64,000 nt of DNA from Ilyomonas sp963790435. Lineage in GTDB: Bacteria; Bacteroidota; Bacteroidia; Chitinophagales; Chitinophagaceae. The first letter of the stretch is position 1. Every line of letters begins with the position of its first letter. Of this stretch, positions 54,448 to 63,733 are shown one piece after another. A program made the translations under genes and the position numbers. The DNA is taken from the NCBI GenBank assembly GCA_963790435.1, contig CAWBOI010000001.1, positions 992,001-1,056,000 on the forward strand, written 5' to 3'. The notes under the pieces were generated by a model. That model saw only the letters and a list, made by a program, of their open reading frames with translations. It made no database searches and was not told where the DNA came from.

Positions 54448-55875
54448 CTACAAATACCCCAATATCTTCAACATGCTTTGCGCCGATTGTTCTTTGGCGT
54501 ATAACCAATCTATTAACTTTCCATTTTTATCATATTCAATAATCACATGCTTGGGCGATGGTATCAAACAATGCTTGATGCCGCCATAACCGCTGATCTG
54601 ATCCTGGTAAGCGCCGGTATGAAAAAAGCCAACATGCAAGGGCTCTTTATTTTCGTTTTCATCCTTCGGATCTGAGCTTTGCGTTTTGGGCAAAAACACT
54701 TCGTTGATGTGCTCTTCCGAATCGTAATAATCATGGCTGTCGCAAGTCAACCCCCCCAACACCACACGCTGATAATCGTTATCCCATTTGTTTATAGGCA
54801 AAAGCAAAAACTTCTCTCCGATTCCCCATGTATCCGGCAATGTAGTTATAAAAGAAGAATCAATCATGTACCAGTTTTCACGGTCGTTCTGCGCTTTCTG
54901 TCCTATCACGCTGTAAATATGCGCCATGCTTTCACCAACGGTATAAGAGCCAAATTCGGTGTAAATATTCGGCATCGGTACGCCGGTACGCTTGCAGGCT
55001 TTTTTAATATTGCTTACAATTTCATTAATCATAAACTGGTAATCGTACTCGAAGCCCAGCGAATGTTTGATGGGAAAACCGCCGCCAATGTTAATAGAAT
55101 CCAGTTCAGGACAAATCTTTTTTAACTGGCAATAAAGGTTGATGATTTTGTTCAGTTCACTCCAATAATAAATGTCATCTTTTATGCCTTTGTTTAAAAA
55201 AATGTGCAGCATTTTCAATTGAAACTTATGTTCATACCCTTCAATTTCATCTACATAAAATTCAAGAATATCTCTCGGGCGAATGCCCAATCGGGAAGTA
55301 TAAAACGGAAAGCTCGGCTCTTCTTCGGCAGCTACGCGAATGCCCAATTTAAAAGGCTGTTTCACGCTGCGTTTATAAGCCCCTAATTCTGCTTTGTTAT
55401 CCAAAATAGGAATTACATTTTTAAAGCCCGAATTAATCAATTTAGCAATGCGTTGCGTGTAAGACTTTTGTTTGAAACCATTGCAAATAATGAAAATGTC
55501 TTTATTGATTTTTTTGCGCTGATACAAACGATTGATGATTTCAATGTCGTAAGCATACGAGGTTTCCAAATGAATTTCGTGCTTCAGCGCTTCCTCTACA
55601 ATAAAAGAAAAATGCGAGCTTTTGGTACAATAGCAGTAAAAATAGTCGCCTTCGTATTTGTACTTTTTAAAAGCATGGTCGAACATTTTTTTTGCCTTTG
55701 CAATTTGCTCACCAATCTTAGGAAGATAAGTGAGCTTTAAAGGCGTTCCATACTTGTCGATAATAGGCTTCAGGTTCAAACCGTTAAATTCGAGATAGCC
55801 GTTATCGCCCAATTCAAAGCCTTCCTGCGGAAAATGAAAGGTTTGATGTACAAGGTCGGTGTAAGTATTATTCAT
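54448..55875 (-). CDS. Arginine decarboxylase-like PLP enzyme (fold type III)
   Basis: A 475-residue decarboxylase of the Orn/DAP/Arg group IV family. The PLP lysine lies in YFYCYCTKSSHFSF. An alanine-racemase-like barrel follows (KLGIRVAAEE, NIGGGFPIKHSLGFEYD), and the C-terminal beta domain has GFFHTGAYQDQISGYGGIKHCL. Bacteroidota enzymes of this length usually make agmatine for polyamine synthesis (speA-type). The ATG at 55875 (MNNTYTDLVHQ) is used. No agmatine deiminase or other polyamine genes are adjacent, so specificity is inferred from similarity only. Confidence 0.83.
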   Translation of the reverse strand: MNNTYTDLVHQTFHFPQEGFELGDNGYLEFNGLNLKPIIDKYGTPLKLTYLPKIGEQIAKAKKMFDHAFKKYKYEGDYFYCYCTKSSHFSFIVEEALKHEIHLETSYAYDIEIINRLYQRKKINKDIFIICNGFKQKSYTQRIAKLINSGFKNVIPILDNKAELGAYKRSVKQPFKLGIRVAAEEEPSFPFYTSRLGIRPRDILEFYVDEIEGYEHKFQLKMLHIFLNKGIKDDIYYWSELNKIINLYCQLKKICPELDSINIGGGFPIKHSLGFEYDYQFMINEIVSNIKKACKRTGVPMPNIYTEFGSYTVGESMAHIYSVIGQKAQNDRENWYMIDSSFITTLPDTWGIGEKFLLLPINKWDNDYQRVVLGGLTCDSHDYYDSEEHINEVFLPKTQSSDPKDENENKEPLHVGFFHTGAYQDQISGYGGIKHCLIPSPKHVIIEYDKNGKLIDWLYAKEQSAQSMLKILGYL

Positions 55876-55963
55876 TCTTGCTGCTTGCAAAAAGTTTCAG
55901 GTAAGAAATAAGTTGAACGAAACAAAAATAATTGTTTGAAAATATTATGATGTTATAATTTTT

Positions 55964-56050
55964 GAGCTACAAGCCTAAAGCTACAAGGAAAGTAAAACTG
56001 AAATTATTGTATATAATATAGAATACTCAGTAGCTCATAGCTTGCAGCTT
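55964..56050. repeat. AGCTTGCAGCT-type inverted repeat downstream of psd
   Basis: GAGCTACAAGCCTAAAGCTA on the left is mirrored by TAGCTCATAGCTTGCAGCTT on the right, ending a few bases before the psd stop. It belongs to the same family as 35891-35950. Confidence 0.55.
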
Positions 56051-56053
56051 CCT

Positions 56054-56710
56054 CTACCACGTAGCCAGCACCGTTACGCCGCCTTTTACTTTTTGATTTA
56101 ATTTTACTTCAATGCTGGCATGTAAAGGAAGCAGCACATCTACACGGCTACCGAATTTAATAAAGCCCATTTCGTTGCCCTGACTCACTTCCACGCCGGG
56201 CTTTAAATAATTCACAATGCGTTTGGCAAGGGCACCGGCAATCTGCTTCACCAGCAACTGCCCATTTTCGTTTTCAATCACCACGCTATGCCGTTCGTTT
56301 TCTGTTGATGATTTCGGATGCCATGCCACTAAATATTTTCCTTTGTGATATTGGCTGTACACTACATCGCCGCTAATGGGATTGCGGTTTACATGTACAT
56401 TAGCAGGACTCATGAAGATGCTTACCTGTATTCGTTTGTCTTTAAAATATTCTTCCTCCGTAACCTCTTCAATCACTACTACTTTGCCGTCGGCAGGACA
56501 AATAATCTGGCTTTCGTGAACTGACAACAAGCGATTTGGCAACCGAAAAAAAGAAATAATGAACAAAAACAAAATGAGCGTAATGATGAATACAACCAAG
56601 GCAAGCCATTCGTAATTCATACCCAAATAATGAAACGAAAACAAATTGATAATGCCAAACAACAAAGCAGCAATAGCAATGGAACGATACCCTTCTTTAT
56701 GAATTTTCAT
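56054..56710 (-). CDS. psd: Phosphatidylserine decarboxylase family protein (short, archaeal-type)
   Basis: A 218-residue inner-membrane-associated enzyme that converts phosphatidylserine to phosphatidylethanolamine. Two N-terminal hydrophobic segments (about 10-55) precede the catalytic part. The self-cleavage site is the GS of GFIKFGSRVDVLLP, near residue 185, where Ser becomes the pyruvoyl group. SPANVHVNRNPISG and VIENENGQLLVKQIAGALAKR are typical. It lies 36 bp downstream of cdsA, so the two form a phospholipid operon. Confidence 0.9.
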   Translation of the reverse strand: MKIHKEGYRSIAIAALLFGIINLFSFHYLGMNYEWLALVVFIITLILFLFIISFFRLPNRLLSVHESQIICPADGKVVVIEEVTEEEYFKDKRIQVSIFMSPANVHVNRNPISGDVVYSQYHKGKYLVAWHPKSSTENERHSVVIENENGQLLVKQIAGALAKRIVNYLKPGVEVSQGNEMGFIKFGSRVDVLLPLHASIEVKLNQKVKGGVTVLATW

Positions 56711-56746
56711 TCAACAAAAAAAATGATGAAGCCGCAAATATAAGCG

Positions 56747-57601
56747 TTACGAAAGAGTATAATGGTAAAGCAAAAACAGGAACAGCCACACAAACGGCGT
56801 TGCCAGTAAAAGCGAATCAAAACGATCTAAAAAGCCGCCATGCCCCGGCATGATTTGCCCGCTGTCTTTCACACCAGCCAGCCGTTTTAATTTGCTTTCG
56901 AGCAAGTCGCCAAAAGTTCCTGCAACTGAAGCAATCAACGAAATAATGAACACAATAATGGGAGGAAAATGAAAAGCAAAATAGCAGACTCCTGTTACCA
57001 CCAGTATAGCCAGTAAAGTCCCACCCACTGTGCCTTCCCAAGTTTTTTTGGGTGAGATAGAACTCAACGGCGTTTTGCCAATAAACGAGCCGACAATGTA
57101 CGCCATGGTATCGTTAATCCAGATGGAAACGATGAGAAGTAAGGGAATGATTCTACCGTCCTGCGGGAAAGAAATAAATAGATTGCGCAGGTGTATCATT
57201 AGCATCCAGCTTACCGAAATGTAAAGCAAACCCAACAGGGATAAACCAATGTTTTGAAATGAAGAGTCGTTCTGTTGAATCAATTCGTTTACGAGTAAAA
57301 TAACGAGCATTGCTATCATCAACCACTTACCAATTGCTATCAACCAAACATCTTTCATCATTAACAAAAGAAAGCTCCAGCCCAATAACATGATGCCATA
57401 TTTATGAACGACAGAAATGCGTTGATAGCCGGGTTGAATGATGCAGATTAATTTTTGATATTCAACCCAGCAACCAAAATGAATGATGGAAAACAGAATG
57501 AAAAAAGAATACGAATTGATGAGCAAGCCACAAAGCATAACCACTACAAAAACAACTGCTGTAAGTGCGCGAACCTTGAATGTTTGAACATTGAATGCCA
57601 T
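56747..57601 (-). CDS. cdsA: Phosphatidate cytidylyltransferase CdsA
   Basis: A 284-residue polytopic membrane enzyme (about seven to eight helices) that makes CDP-diacylglycerol, the precursor of all anionic and zwitterionic phospholipids. The C-terminal signature is complete: SKLKRLAGVKDSGQIMPGHG, then GFLDRFDS. WINDTMAYIVGS and SPKKTWEGTVGG, also conserved, precede it. The ATG at 57601 is preferred over an in-frame TTG two codons upstream. It is followed by psd in the same direction; no pssA is in the window. Confidence 0.93.
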   Translation of the reverse strand: MAFNVQTFKVRALTAVVFVVVMLCGLLINSYSFFILFSIIHFGCWVEYQKLICIIQPGYQRISVVHKYGIMLLGWSFLLLMMKDVWLIAIGKWLMIAMLVILLVNELIQQNDSSFQNIGLSLLGLLYISVSWMLMIHLRNLFISFPQDGRIIPLLLIVSIWINDTMAYIVGSFIGKTPLSSISPKKTWEGTVGGTLLAILVVTGVCYFAFHFPPIIVFIISLIASVAGTFGDLLESKLKRLAGVKDSGQIMPGHGGFLDRFDSLLLATPFVWLFLFLLYHYTLS

Positions 57602-57661
57602 GAGCAAAGTTGCGCTAAAAATAAATGTTCCCGCAACGAAAAATGATATGGTTAACTGTTT

Positions 57662-59383
57662 TTATAATTTGTAAACCACCGCTTCATACGGCTTTAATTC
57701 TCCGTTTGTGAATGTTTCTTCATAATTAGAGATAATGACATTGGCCTTGCTCAAATTCAAGCCCACATTGTATTTGACAATAACGTTCTTAAAATTGAGC
57801 AAAACCAAAAAGCAGTTGTTACCTAATTCTCTCTTGTAAGCATACACACTTGGATTCTCTTTATCAAGCAATGCATATCTTCCATAAATCAAGGCAGGAT
57901 TCTGTTTTCTTATCTCTATCATTCTTCTAAAATAATTCAGGCAACTGCTCCCATTTTGCTCTTCTTTTTCAACATTCACTTCATTGTAATTACCATTTAT
58001 TTTTAGCCACGGCCTGCCTTTTGAAAAACCCGCATTGGGCGAAGCGTTCCATTGCATGGGCGTACGGCTGTTATCACGTGCAATTTGTTTTTGCAGGTTA
58101 ATGAATGATTGTACATCACCACCCGTTTTTTGCAAATGATGATATTTATTGATGGTGTCCAAATCATTGTAATCATCAATGGAATCAAAGTAAATATTGG
58201 TCATTCCAATTTCATCGCCATAATAACAATACGGCGTGGCACGCATGCTCAAAATAAAAGTAGTGAGCATTTTGGAAGATAGCTCGCGCCATTTTTCACT
58301 ATCATTTCCCCAGCGCGAAACCATTCGCGGCTGGTCGTGATTGCCGAGATAAATCGTGCCCCAACCTTTATCGGCAAAACCTTCATCCCACCGTGTATAA
58401 ACCATTTTAAACTGAAGCAAATCGTAACCGTTTGGATCTAATATTCTATGATTGTTTTCATCGTAAGTAAAGCCCACATCCATGCCTTCAAAATGATAAG
58501 CCATGTTCAGTTCTTTCTTATCCGCATCCACAAACTGTAAGGCTTCCTGTGGCGAAGTTCCTGCACCTTCCGCAACGGTAACTACATTGTAATTACGCAA
58601 CACTTCTCGGTTCATTTCCTGCAGGCAATCGTGCAGATGCGGACCATTGCCATAATAACGGATGATTTGTTTTTCATAACCTTCAGGCAGTAAGGGAAAT
58701 GTTGTGTCTTTAGCAATGAATTGAAACGCATCCAACCGGAAGCCATCAACGCCTTTGTTCAGCCAAAAGCGCATGATGTTGTAAACCTCTTCACGCAATT
58801 TTGGATTTGCCCAATTTAAATCGGGTTGGTAGCGTGAAAAATAATGCAGGTAATAAGCATCTGTTCCTTCATCAAACGTCCATGCATTGCTGTTTTCATC
58901 AAAGAAAGAAAAACGTGGTGGCGGCGTTCCCCGTTCTCTATTCCACCAATGATAATAATCGCGATACCGATTGTCTCTGCTTTTTTGTGATTGCTGAAAC
59001 CACGTATGTTCATAACTGGTATGGTTCAATACCAAATCCATAATCAGTCTTATATTTCTTTTGTGCAAGCCGCGCAGTAATTCATCAAAATCGTTCATTG
59101 TTCCATACTCTTCCGCAATGTTTTGATAATCGCTTACATCATAACCATTGTCATAGTTGGGAGATGGATAAATTGGGTTCAGCCACACCGCATCAATGCC
59201 TAAACTTTGGATATAATCAAGCCTGCTGATGATGCCTTTTAAATCGCCAACGCCATCACCGTTACTGTCCTGAAAAGAACGCGGGTAGATTTGATACACA
59301 ACGGCTTCTTTCCACCATTGTTTATCGGCAATGTGTTCATCATGTATCTGCTTATCCTCTGTTGAATGGTTGTCTTCTTTCAT
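57662..59383 (-). CDS. GH13 alpha-glucosidase (oligo-1,6-glucosidase/trehalose-type)
   Basis: A 573-residue cytoplasmic alpha-amylase-family hydrolase without a signal peptide. The barrel begins WWKEAVVYQIYPRSFQDSNG. Catalytic residues are seen in DGFRLDAFQF (nucleophile Asp), VAEGAG (general acid Glu) and LGNHDQPR (transition-state Asp); LNHTSYEHTW gives the first conserved region (DLVLNHTS). QPDLNWANP is typical of the GH13 oligo-1,6-glucosidase group. The ATG at 59383 (MKEDNHSTED) is used. It is isolated from transporters, so it probably acts on internal glucans or trehalose. Confidence 0.88.
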   Translation of the reverse strand: MKEDNHSTEDKQIHDEHIADKQWWKEAVVYQIYPRSFQDSNGDGVGDLKGIISRLDYIQSLGIDAVWLNPIYPSPNYDNGYDVSDYQNIAEEYGTMNDFDELLRGLHKRNIRLIMDLVLNHTSYEHTWFQQSQKSRDNRYRDYYHWWNRERGTPPPRFSFFDENSNAWTFDEGTDAYYLHYFSRYQPDLNWANPKLREEVYNIMRFWLNKGVDGFRLDAFQFIAKDTTFPLLPEGYEKQIIRYYGNGPHLHDCLQEMNREVLRNYNVVTVAEGAGTSPQEALQFVDADKKELNMAYHFEGMDVGFTYDENNHRILDPNGYDLLQFKMVYTRWDEGFADKGWGTIYLGNHDQPRMVSRWGNDSEKWRELSSKMLTTFILSMRATPYCYYGDEIGMTNIYFDSIDDYNDLDTINKYHHLQKTGGDVQSFINLQKQIARDNSRTPMQWNASPNAGFSKGRPWLKINGNYNEVNVEKEEQNGSSCLNYFRRMIEIRKQNPALIYGRYALLDKENPSVYAYKRELGNNCFLVLLNFKNVIVKYNVGLNLSKANVIISNYEETFTNGELKPYEAVVYKL

Positions 59384-59540
59384 ATCAAAATAATGGCAAG
59401 GATAACCAATTCGTATGCCTGAAAAAATGGGCAAAAACAAACGTTAGGATGTTCTGCGTCATTCCGCAAGCCTTGTTCAAAAATTATTCAACTATCCATT
59501 TATCAATGAACAAGTCTCATCCAATTATATTTGCAACCTC

Positions 59541-60257
59541 ATGCAAATTATTCCCGCGATAGACATTATTGAAGGCAAATGCGTAAGGCTTACGCAAGGC
59601 GATTATTTACAAAAGAAAATATACAACGAACACCCGTTAGAAGTTGCCAAAGAGTTTGAAGATGCTGGCTTGCAACGGTTGCACCTGGTTGATTTGGATG
59701 GTGCGAAAGCCGGTGCTGTAAAAAACTGGAAAGTGTTGGAAACACTGGCTTCCAAAACATCTTTGGTGATTGATTTTGGTGGTGGCATTAAAGAAGAAAA
59801 AGATTTGCAAATTGTGTTCAGTTCCGGTGCTGCATTGGCAACCATTGGAAGCATAGCCGTAAAAAATAAAGAGTTGTTTGTTGCATGGCTGCAAGAATAT
59901 GGAGGGGATAAATTTTTATTGGGTGCCGATGTGAAGAATGAGAAGATTGCCATCAATGGATGGCAGGAAACCAGCGATGTTTGGATTTACGACTTTATTG
60001 AAGACTACGTTCATCATGGCATCACACAAATATTTTGTACCGATGTAAGTAAGGATGGAATGTTGCAAGGCGCAGCCATCGATTTATACAAAAACATAAT
60101 CCAAAAATTTCCTTCTCTTTTTGTGATTGCAAGTGGTGGTGTGAGTTCGGTGGACGATCTGGATAAGCTACAGGATGTAGGTTGTAAAGGCGCCATTGTT
60201 GGCAAAGCCATTTATGAAGGAAAAATTGGATTGAACGAGTTAAAGAAGTTTTTGTAA
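59541..60257 (+). CDS. hisA: ProFAR isomerase HisA
   Basis: A 238-residue TIM-barrel isomerase of histidine biosynthesis. The catalytic aspartates are Asp8 (IIPAIDIIEGKCVRL) and Asp130 (LLGADVKNEK). The duplicated phosphate-binding ends DFGGGIK (79-85) and ASGGVSSVDDL (C-terminal half) are present. Length is normal. No other his gene lies nearby, so it is separated from the usual his operon, or the rest is elsewhere. Weak hairpin CCGAAA/TTTCGG follows the stop (60261-60280). Confidence 0.93.
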   Translation: MQIIPAIDIIEGKCVRLTQGDYLQKKIYNEHPLEVAKEFEDAGLQRLHLVDLDGAKAGAVKNWKVLETLASKTSLVIDFGGGIKEEKDLQIVFSSGAALATIGSIAVKNKELFVAWLQEYGGDKFLLGADVKNEKIAINGWQETSDVWIYDFIEDYVHHGITQIFCTDVSKDGMLQGAAIDLYKNIIQKFPSLFVIASGGVSSVDDLDKLQDVGCKGAIVGKAIYEGKIGLNELKKFL

Positions 60258-60439
60258 TGCCCGAAAATAGTAGCTTTCGGTTCGATTAGTAAAAAGTGTT
60301 TCGCTTATATACCCCTGTTGTGATGAAGAGAATATCTGTACAAATCCGGTTAAAAAAGGTGTAGGTAAAATGTACTTTTTTGTTTCTTTTTACCCTTCCT
60401 TTCTTTTTATAAAAAGTTATTTCTTACAAAACAAAACCT

Positions 60440-62812
60440 ATGATGAATAAAAAATACCTAGGCTTCATAGCAGCTGTCTCATTTTGTTTTTTATACATCA
60501 ATAGCAACGCACAATCTTATCTTCCCCAAAAAAATAATGCAAAAATAAAAGTGAAGCCTGCCATCGCTTTGCAAGCGTATGCCTTCAATTTAAAAGATGT
60601 GAAGTTGCTGTCAGGAAGCCCGTTTGCAAAAGCTAGGAGTGCCGATAGCGGTTATTTGCTTTCCCTAAAGCCCGACAGGTTATTGCATCGGTTTTACACC
60701 AATGCCAACTTGCAACCCAAAGATTCTGTTTATGGTGGTTGGGAATCGGCGGGGGTTTCGGGGCACACATTGGGGCATTATCTCTCCGCCTGTTCGATGA
60801 TGTATGCCTCAACCGGACATGCAGAATTTAAAAACAGAGTGGATTATATTGTTGGCGAACTGGCACGTTGCCAGGCTGCAAGAAAAACCGGCTATGTGGG
60901 CGCTATTCCTAACGAAGATTCGCTCTGGTACAAAGTGCAGCATGGTATAATTAAATCGGGTGGTTTTGATTTGAATGGAGGCTGGAGTCCGTGGTATGTT
61001 GTACACAAAGTAATGGCTGGTTTGGTGGATGCTTATTTGTATTGCGATAACGAAGAAGCCTTGCAAGTAGTTATCAAAATGGCTGATTGGGTCAGCACCA
61101 TTGTAAACCCTTTGACCGATGAGCAACGACAGAAAATGTTGAAGTGCGAGTTTGGTGGAATGAACGATGTGCTGGCAAATATTTATAGCATTACAGGCAA
61201 TAAAGAGTATTTGGATTTATCGTATAAATTTTACGACGATTTTGTAATGCAGCCACTTGCGCAAGGCAAGGAAGATCCGCTGGCCGGCAAACATTCCAAC
61301 ACCAACATTCCAAAGATCATTGGCAGCGCAAGACAGTATGAATTGACATCCCATAAAAGTGATGAAACCATTGCTGCAAGAGGCTGGGCCATTTTGGTAA
61401 ACGACCACACCTATGCGAATGGCGGCAACGGCAATTACGAATATTTGGGCGCACCTAAAAAACTGTCCGACCAGCTAAGCGATAACACTACCGAAAGCTG
61501 CTGCACTTACAACATGCTAAAGCTCACTGGCCACTTGTTTGGCTGGAACCCAAACAGCCGTTTGATGGATTATTACGAACGCGCTTTGTACAACGATATT
61601 CTGGCTTCGCAAGACCCAAACACCGCGATGATGCTGTATTTCGAACCGTTAAGAAGTGGTGGTAAAAAAGAATTCAGCGACTCGTTCAACACTTTTACTT
61701 GCTGTGTGGGAAGCGGCATGGAAAATCATTCAAAATATAGCGAAGACATTTATTTTGAAGGGGCAGACGGAAGCTTGTATGTAAACCTTTTTATTCCATC
61801 TCAATTGAATTGGCGAGATAAGAAAACGACAATAACGCAAACCACATCGTACCCTGAAATAAGCAACACAACTTTGCTTATTAACACGCAATCTCCTCTT
61901 TCTTTCGCCTTAAAAATCCGGCAGCCATGGTGGGTAAAAGAAACAGTAACAGTAAGGGTGAATGGAAAATGGGCAAAACCAAACTTAGACACAACTGGTT
62001 ATCTCATCATCAATCGTACATGGAAAAACAACGACAAAGTAGAAGTGAATTTTCCCATGAATTTATACACCGAAAGTATGCCCGACAACAAAGACCGTGT
62101 TGCGTTGTTGTATGGTCCTGTTTTACTGGCAGGCAATCTTGGCGACACAATGCCCGACCCGGTTTATGGAACGCCTGTGTTGCTTACTTCTAACCGCAAT
62201 GTAGCCGATTGGGCATCGCAGGATAAGGTTCATCCTTTGGTGTTTCATACGCAAAATGTGGGCAAGCCTTTCGATGTTAGCCTGTCGCCTTTCTATCAAA
62301 ACATCAGCAACCATTACAGTGTATATTGGGATTATTTTACACCGCAGGATTGGAATGCGCGGCAGGCTGAATATGAAGCTGAAAAGAAAAGAGAGCACGA
62401 GATAGAAGAACAAACGATTGACGTAATGCGATTGGGTCAAATGCAGCCGGAGCGTGATCACAACCTGCAATCGAGCGAAGAATCGTATGTAAGCGACGCC
62501 TTTGGCAGAACCGGCAGAGAAGCCCGCAACAATGGTTTCTTTTCTTTTGATATGAAAGTAGAAGTGGATAAACCTACTGCATTGTTGTGCACTTACATCG
62601 GCGATGACAAAAACCGTTCGTTTAATATTTTGGTGGATGGAGTAAAGATTGCATCCGAAGAATTATCTGGCGGCAAGCCCGGTAAGTTTTATGAAAAAGA
62701 ATACCCGATCCCAGAAAATTTGCTACACAAAAACACCATTGTTGTGCGTGTGCAGGCAATCAATGGTAAAACGGCGGGAAGAATGTTTGGCTGCCGGACG
62801 ATAAGGAAGTAA
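60440..62812 (+). CDS. Glycoside hydrolase family 127-like (DUF1680) with DUF4986 C-terminus
   Basis: A 790-residue secreted enzyme with a signal peptide (about 1-25, ending NSNAQ). The (alpha/alpha)6 barrel carries GGWESAGVSGHTLGHYLSAC, CEFGGMNDVLANIYSITGN and the Cys-rich motifs ESCCTYNMLKLTG and FTCCVGSGMENHSKY, which hold the zinc-cysteine active site of GH127 beta-L-arabinofuranosidases. A jelly-roll follows, and the last ~140 residues (RLGQMQPERDHNLQSSEESY) are a DUF4986-type domain. It probably removes beta-linked L-arabinofuranose from plant polymers outside the cytoplasm. There are no Sus genes next to it. No type IX sorting tail is seen. Confidence 0.9.
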   Translation: MMNKKYLGFIAAVSFCFLYINSNAQSYLPQKNNAKIKVKPAIALQAYAFNLKDVKLLSGSPFAKARSADSGYLLSLKPDRLLHRFYTNANLQPKDSVYGGWESAGVSGHTLGHYLSACSMMYASTGHAEFKNRVDYIVGELARCQAARKTGYVGAIPNEDSLWYKVQHGIIKSGGFDLNGGWSPWYVVHKVMAGLVDAYLYCDNEEALQVVIKMADWVSTIVNPLTDEQRQKMLKCEFGGMNDVLANIYSITGNKEYLDLSYKFYDDFVMQPLAQGKEDPLAGKHSNTNIPKIIGSARQYELTSHKSDETIAARGWAILVNDHTYANGGNGNYEYLGAPKKLSDQLSDNTTESCCTYNMLKLTGHLFGWNPNSRLMDYYERALYNDILASQDPNTAMMLYFEPLRSGGKKEFSDSFNTFTCCVGSGMENHSKYSEDIYFEGADGSLYVNLFIPSQLNWRDKKTTITQTTSYPEISNTTLLINTQSPLSFALKIRQPWWVKETVTVRVNGKWAKPNLDTTGYLIINRTWKNNDKVEVNFPMNLYTESMPDNKDRVALLYGPVLLAGNLGDTMPDPVYGTPVLLTSNRNVADWASQDKVHPLVFHTQNVGKPFDVSLSPFYQNISNHYSVYWDYFTPQDWNARQAEYEAEKKREHEIEEQTIDVMRLGQMQPERDHNLQSSEESYVSDAFGRTGREARNNGFFSFDMKVEVDKPTALLCTYIGDDKNRSFNILVDGVKIASEELSGGKPGKFYEKEYPIPENLLHKNTIVVRVQAINGKTAGRMFGCRTIRK

Positions 62813-63013
62813 AAGAGTTTATTTTTTTAAAAGAATCTTGTCATGTATTCCATTTTCGAAGCAGCGGCAATCCTCCATGAGGTCAAATAGGTTTGTTAGA
62901 AATACTTGGCATTGTGGCTTTGTATTTTTCAATTGTTGCGTTGGGAAGTATATAAACAGAAGCGATAAATGAAAGTGGAGTGATTACCTCATACCTGATT
63001 CTACCGCTCCGCG

Positions 63014-63280
63014 TTGATAAGATACAATGTAAAATGTTCAAGCTGCCATAAACTGACAGACGAAAAATTAGTAAGACCCGGATGGAAAGGTGTTACGCAA
63101 CGGCACAAGGCTGAATGGATCATGAACTTTGTAACCAACACCGATCAAATGATTGACAAAGACCCCAAAGCCCAGGCGATGCTTGAGATATGTATGGTAA
63201 GAATGCCCAATCAAAACCTTGACGACCAAAGCGCAAGAGGTCTGTATGAATTTATGCGGAAGAATGATGGCGTGAAATAA
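63014..63280 (+). pseudogene. C-terminal fragment of a nos-linked cytochrome c
   Basis: The ORF opens at a TTG and starts almost at once with a heme motif, VKCSSCHKLTDEKLVRPGWK, ending with KAQAMLEICMVRMPNQNLD (axial Met) and FMRKNDG. The small c-type cytochrome found before nosZ in Bacteroidota normally has a signal peptide and about 50-60 residues in front of this motif. Here a stop codon lies six codons upstream, and no other frame provides them. So the 5' part is missing. Without its signal, it cannot be exported for heme attachment. It is probably a deletion remnant. Confidence 0.7.
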
Positions 63281-63305
63281 AACAATCAATCACAAAAAAA
63301 TTTTT

Positions 63306-63375
63306 ATGATGAAAACAAACGCGAATGGGATAGCTATCATCGCGTTCTGTTTGTTATTGGCAGCTATGTCTGTAA
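63306..63375 (+). pseudogene. Orphan signal-peptide start, probably of nosZ
   Basis: An ATG at 63306 opens a signal peptide (MMKTNANGIAIIAFCLLLAA), but the frame departs from any recognisable protein after about 22 residues, where the nosD-like frame takes over. Its place right after the cytochrome c fragment is where nosZ normally begins in Bacteroidota. It could alternatively be the start of nosL or nosD; the assignment rests on gene order. Confidence 0.4.
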
Positions 63376-63733
63376 ATCGAATGGATGGGCAATGCGTGTG
63401 CAGGCAAGTTACGAAGCCAATACCATCACCCAAAACAATTATTTGGGCAACACATTTGACGTTGGCACCAATGGTACGATGCAGTTGAATACATTCACCA
63501 ACAAATATTGGGATAAATACGAAGGCTACGATTTGAACAAAGACGGCTATGGCGATATGCCTTATCAGCCAGTGAGTTTGTACAGTATAATTGTTGAAAA
63601 AATGCCCGGTGCCGCTGTGCTGTTGACAAGTTTTATGGTAACGGTTATGGACAAAGCCGAACGGCTGATACCAAGCATTACGCCGGTAGAATTGAAAGAC
63701 AATAAACCCTTAATGAAGCCAGTGTCGCAATGA
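63371..63733 (+). pseudogene. nosD: 3' end of nosD (nitrous-oxide reductase maturation protein)
   Basis: From about 63371 the frame encodes the C-terminal ~120 residues of NosD: SNGWAMRVQASYEANTITQN, then a GNTFDVGTNG beta-helix turn, YWDKYEGYDLNKDGYGDMPY and SFMVTVMDKAERLIPSITP. The ~290 residues of parallel beta-helix that precede this in the full protein are absent. The stop overlaps the ATG of nosF (ATGA), showing the original operon arrangement survives. NosD is needed to assemble the copper centre of NosZ, so this remnant is unlikely to work. Confidence 0.75.

Noticed and set aside
62813..63013. Possible extra gene or cytochrome N-terminus before the heme motif
   Set aside because: All three forward frames contain stops and none gives a signal peptide joined to the heme motif; the stretch looks like leftover non-coding DNA.
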